Of a DNA stretch of 7,702 nt, positions 5,424 through 7,702 are shown piece after piece. The position numbers were made by a program, and so were the translations under genes. Source of the stretch: Candidatus Atribacteria bacterium (lineage in GTDB: Bacteria; Bipolaricaulota; Bipolaricaulia; UBA7950; UBA9294). How positions within the stretch are numbered: the first letter of the stretch is position 1; each line of letters starts with the position of its first letter. The DNA is taken from assembly GCA_004525685.1 (NCBI GenBank), contig SPBW01000109.1, positions 1-7,702 of the forward strand, given 5' to 3'. The notes beneath the pieces were generated by a model that saw only the letters and a list, made by a program, of their open reading frames with translations, had not been told where the DNA came from and searched no databases.

Positions 5424-6940
5424 TCCATCCTCTGTTTCTCGCCCATGACGGGTCTTCATCGCTGGCCGACATACCAAAGCAGAGGATCCCCGAGTTTCGT
5501 CAGAGTATCCTGGACGCAATTCGAGACGGTGCGAGACTCTCCGCTCTCTTTGGCTGCCCGGTGAACAACGCTCTTCGATTGTTCGCCGTACTTGCCCATG
5601 GAGACACGGGCAAGCTCTCTGTTACATCAACCGAGGCCGTTGACTCGTCGTATCCGGCGCTGACACCCGAGTGCCCTCAGGCCCACCTGTTCGAGCGCGA
5701 AATCTACGAGCAGTGGAATGTAGACCCGACAGGACACCCGTGGCTCAAGCCCGTACGTTTTGAGAGAGCTCGCGCTGGTGGGGAAGGTTCACGACCCATC
5801 CCGGTGAATGAAGCTGCTGCGCGCCGTGAGATGACATTCTTCCAGGTCGAAGGAGAGGAAGTCCACGAAGTTGCCGTTGGCCCCGTCCATGCGGGCATCA
5901 TTGAGCCCGGTCATTTCCGTTTCCAATGCCACGGTGAGACAGTGCTCCATCTGGAGATCTCGCTGGGCTATCAGCATCGCGGCATCGAGAAGGCCCTCGT
6001 GGGTGGGCCGAGCAAGCGCACCTTTCACTACATGGAGACCCTCGCCGGGGACACCACAATCGGACATGCGACGGCCTACTGTCACAATGTGGAGGCTCTG
6101 GCCGGAACAAGCATATCAGCCCGCGCGCAAGCTATTCGAGGCATCGCACTTGAATTGGAGCGCATGGCCAACCATATCGGCGACCTCGGCGCGCTTGCTG
6201 GGGATATCGGCTTTCTCCCGACCCTGTCTTATTGCGGACGCATCCGGGGGGACATTCTGAACCTGACGTCCCTTGTTTGTGGGAACCGATTTGGACGAGG
6301 TCTGATTCGTCCCGGCGGCGTCTACTTTGACATCGGCTCTGAGATGGTCGAGACGATACGCGAGAGGCTCCACTCGATTCTTCAAGACGCACAATCTGCT
6401 GTTGGCCTTCTTTGGCAGTCGTCATCCGTGTTGGCTCGCTTTGAGGGTGTCGGCACCCTCGACGCGGAAACCGCCAAGTCCATCGGTATGGTAGGAGTTG
6501 CGGCCCGTGCCTGCGGGCTGAGACAAGACATCCGCCACGATTTCCCCGCGGGTGTATACCGGGTGGCCCGGATTCCGATGGCGGCAAGGCGAGAGGGCGA
6601 CGTCATGGCCCGGGCCATGGTTCGCTGGCTGGAGATGGGGCACTCCGCTGCATTCATCCTTGATCAATTGGACGTGTTGCCTGAAGGCCCCGTGTCTGGC
6701 GAAGTCGGCATGTTCCCTGCTGCGTCGCATCTCTCAGTGGCATTGGTCGAGGGCTGGCGCGGTGAAATCTGTCACGTCGCGGTGACCGACGCGACGGGTC
6801 GATACCAAGGCTACAAAGTCGTGGACCCCTCATTCCATAACTGGTTTGGCTTGGCTCTTGTGTTGCGGACTCAACAGATCTCCGATTTTCCTCTCTGCAA
6901 CAAGAGTTTTAACCTCTCCTATTGTGGGCATGATCTATAA
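5420..6940 (+). CDS. hyfG: HyfG-like large subunit (NuoC-NuoD fusion) lacking the Ni-Fe ligands
   Basis: This 506-residue soluble protein has a NuoC-like domain (about 1-125; FEREIYEQWNV and GHPWLKPVRF at 91-114) fused to a NuoD/hydrogenase large-subunit domain (about 150-506; GPVHAGIIEPGHFRF 154-168, SLGYQHRGIEKAL 181-193). This is the HyfG/HycE layout, with similar or slightly shorter length. In Ni-Fe hydrogenases four cysteines (L1 CxxC near the N-terminus, L2 DPCxxC near the C-terminus) bind the metals. Here the L1 position reads AGDTTIGH (209-216) and the L2 position DPSFHNW (469-475), so all four are missing. The C-terminus is intact and ends CNKSFNLSYCGHDL, with Cys493 and Cys502. The frame is undamaged, so loss of the ligands is an old, selected state and not decay. 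It matches the energy-converting hydrogenase-related (Ehr) class. It should still pack against the NuoB-like subunit and may bind a quinone or other small redox partner instead of H2; the substrate is unknown. Confidence 0.92.
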   Translation: MIHPLFLAHDGSSSLADIPKQRIPEFRQSILDAIRDGARLSALFGCPVNNALRLFAVLAHGDTGKLSVTSTEAVDSSYPALTPECPQAHLFEREIYEQWNVDPTGHPWLKPVRFERARAGGEGSRPIPVNEAAARREMTFFQVEGEEVHEVAVGPVHAGIIEPGHFRFQCHGETVLHLEISLGYQHRGIEKALVGGPSKRTFHYMETLAGDTTIGHATAYCHNVEALAGTSISARAQAIRGIALELERMANHIGDLGALAGDIGFLPTLSYCGRIRGDILNLTSLVCGNRFGRGLIRPGGVYFDIGSEMVETIRERLHSILQDAQSAVGLLWQSSSVLARFEGVGTLDAETAKSIGMVGVAARACGLRQDIRHDFPAGVYRVARIPMAARREGDVMARAMVRWLEMGHSAAFILDQLDVLPEGPVSGEVGMFPAASHLSVALVEGWRGEICHVAVTDATGRYQGYKVVDPSFHNWFGLALVLRTQQISDFPLCNKSFNLSYCGHDL

Positions 6941-6944
6941 AGGA
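6941..6944 (+). promoter_or_regulatory. Ribosome binding site for the ferredoxin-hyfI fusion gene
   Basis: AGGA begins directly after the hyfG TAA (6938-6940) and ends 9 nt before the ATG at 6954. It supports that start over the later in-frame ATG at codon 16. Confidence 0.5.
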
Positions 6945-6953
6945 ACCTACAGA

Positions 6954-7702
6954 ATGATTGAGATTCTCAGAGCAAGGTCGCGGCAAGGCTATCGGACCAT
7001 GGCGTATCCGGATGGCCCGGCGCCTGAGATGTCGGCGCGGTTTGCCGGCATGCCCGAACTTACGCCTGGATCTTGTGGAGTGGACTGCCGAGTCTGCGAG
7101 GCAACATGCCCGACGGATGCTATTACAGTAGACGTCTGTGGGCCGCGCTTGGATCTGGGGCGCTGCATATTCTGCGGGAAATGTCAGGATGTGTGCCCGA
7201 CGAGGTCCATTCGCTTCGGTCGCGACTTCCGCTTGGCGTCCAGCACGCGTGACGAGCTGATCGTGGGGGCCGGACGTACCTCTTCGGGAACCGTCGTGCC
7301 AAATGTCGCACACACGAGATTGTTCCGGCGATCGCTCAAGCTTCGGCAAGTAAGTGCAGGAGGCTGTAATGCTTGCGAGGCAGACACCAATGTGCTGGGA
7401 ACGCTGGCGTGGGATTTGGGCCGGTTTGGCATTCAATTCGTCGCCTCGCCCCGCCATGCAGACGGGATCCTGGTGACCGGCCCGGTCACTGCCAACATGG
7501 AACTGGCCCTTCGCAAAACCTATGCTGCGATCGCCCATCCCAAACTAGTTATTGCCGTTGGGGCTTGTGCCATATCGGGAGGCCTGTTTGAGTCTCACGA
7601 GGAAACGTACAAAGGAGTAGCTGACATCTTGCCTGTTGATCTCGTTATCCCGGGCTGTCCGCCCCACCCAAGTACGATTCTTGATGGTTTACTGCAATTG
7701 AT
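6954..7702 (+). CDS. hyfI: Ferredoxin (HyfH-like) fused to NuoB-like small subunit HyfI, partial at right edge
   Basis: The frame is open from 6954 to the window end (249 full codons, no stop). Residues 1-40 resemble the lead-in of HycF/NuoI-type subunits (GYRTMAYPDGPAPEMSARF). Two [4Fe-4S] ferredoxin sites follow: Cys41-x3-Cys45-x2-Cys48-x3-Cys52-Pro and Cys71-x2-Cys74-x2-Cys77-x3-Cys81-Pro. From about 130 a NuoB/HycG domain begins, with proximal-cluster ligands Cys138 and Cys141 (GGCNACEAD), Cys205 (VGACAISGG) and Cys235 (PGCPPHP). The CxxC spacing is the hydrogenase small-subunit form, not the tandem Cys-Cys of NuoB. Electrons would pass through both ferredoxin clusters and the proximal cluster toward HyfG. 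In E. coli these parts are two genes (hyfH, hyfI). The visible part already includes the last cluster ligand, so probably only a few dozen residues lie beyond the edge. It follows hyfG by 13 nt. Confidence 0.92.
   Translation, partial: MIEILRARSRQGYRTMAYPDGPAPEMSARFAGMPELTPGSCGVDCRVCEATCPTDAITVDVCGPRLDLGRCIFCGKCQDVCPTRSIRFGRDFRLASSTRDELIVGAGRTSSGTVVPNVAHTRLFRRSLKLRQVSAGGCNACEADTNVLGTLAWDLGRFGIQFVASPRHADGILVTGPVTANMELALRKTYAAIAHPKLVIAVGACAISGGLFESHEETYKGVADILPVDLVIPGCPPHPSTILDGLLQL

Noticed and set aside
6909..7538. Long minus-strand frame of 209 codons opposite hyfI
   Set aside because: It lies antisense to a gene with clear cysteine motifs, its translation is Arg/His/Ser-rich with no recognisable domain, and it is expected from codon bias on the opposite strand.

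Overview
The window is bacterial DNA with tight gene packing and moderately high GC. It carries most of one operon for a membrane-bound, complex I-like oxidoreductase of the Hyf/formate hydrogenlyase architecture. The 5' end of a divergent gene lies at the left edge. No taxonomic marker is present. The content would fit an anaerobic or chemolithotrophic bacterium, but the host cannot be named from this sequence.

Layout. Positions 1-113 (minus strand) hold the N-terminal part of AmrS, the radical SAM enzyme of the AmmeMemoRadiSam group, running off the left edge. Its N-terminus looks abnormally short. Positions 114-383 are a divergent intergenic region with a perfect 7-bp inverted repeat and possibly a small ORF. 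From 384 to the right edge six plus-strand genes follow with gaps or overlaps of at most 13 nt: hyfB (384-2366), hyfC (2371-3297), hyfE (3294-3938), hyfF (3942-5423), hyfG (5420-6940) and a ferredoxin-hyfI fusion (6954 onward, open at the right edge). No terminator or internal promoter is visible between them, so they read as one transcript.

How the parts fit. HyfB and HyfF are antiporter-like proton (or sodium) channel subunits, HyfC is the NuoH-like membrane anchor and HyfE is a NuoK-related small membrane subunit. HyfG fuses NuoC-like and NuoD-like domains. The last gene fuses a two-cluster ferredoxin (HyfH/NuoI-like) to the NuoB-like small subunit (HyfI). Together they would form a peripheral electron-transfer arm on an ion-translocating membrane arm.

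The main point is that the large subunit lacks all four cysteines that hold the Ni-Fe centre in true hydrogenases. The L1 CxxC is replaced by the segment AGDTTIGH and the L2 DPCxxC by DPSFHNW. The operon therefore most likely encodes an energy-converting hydrogenase-related (Ehr) complex rather than a hydrogenase. Its electron acceptor or substrate cannot be read from the window.
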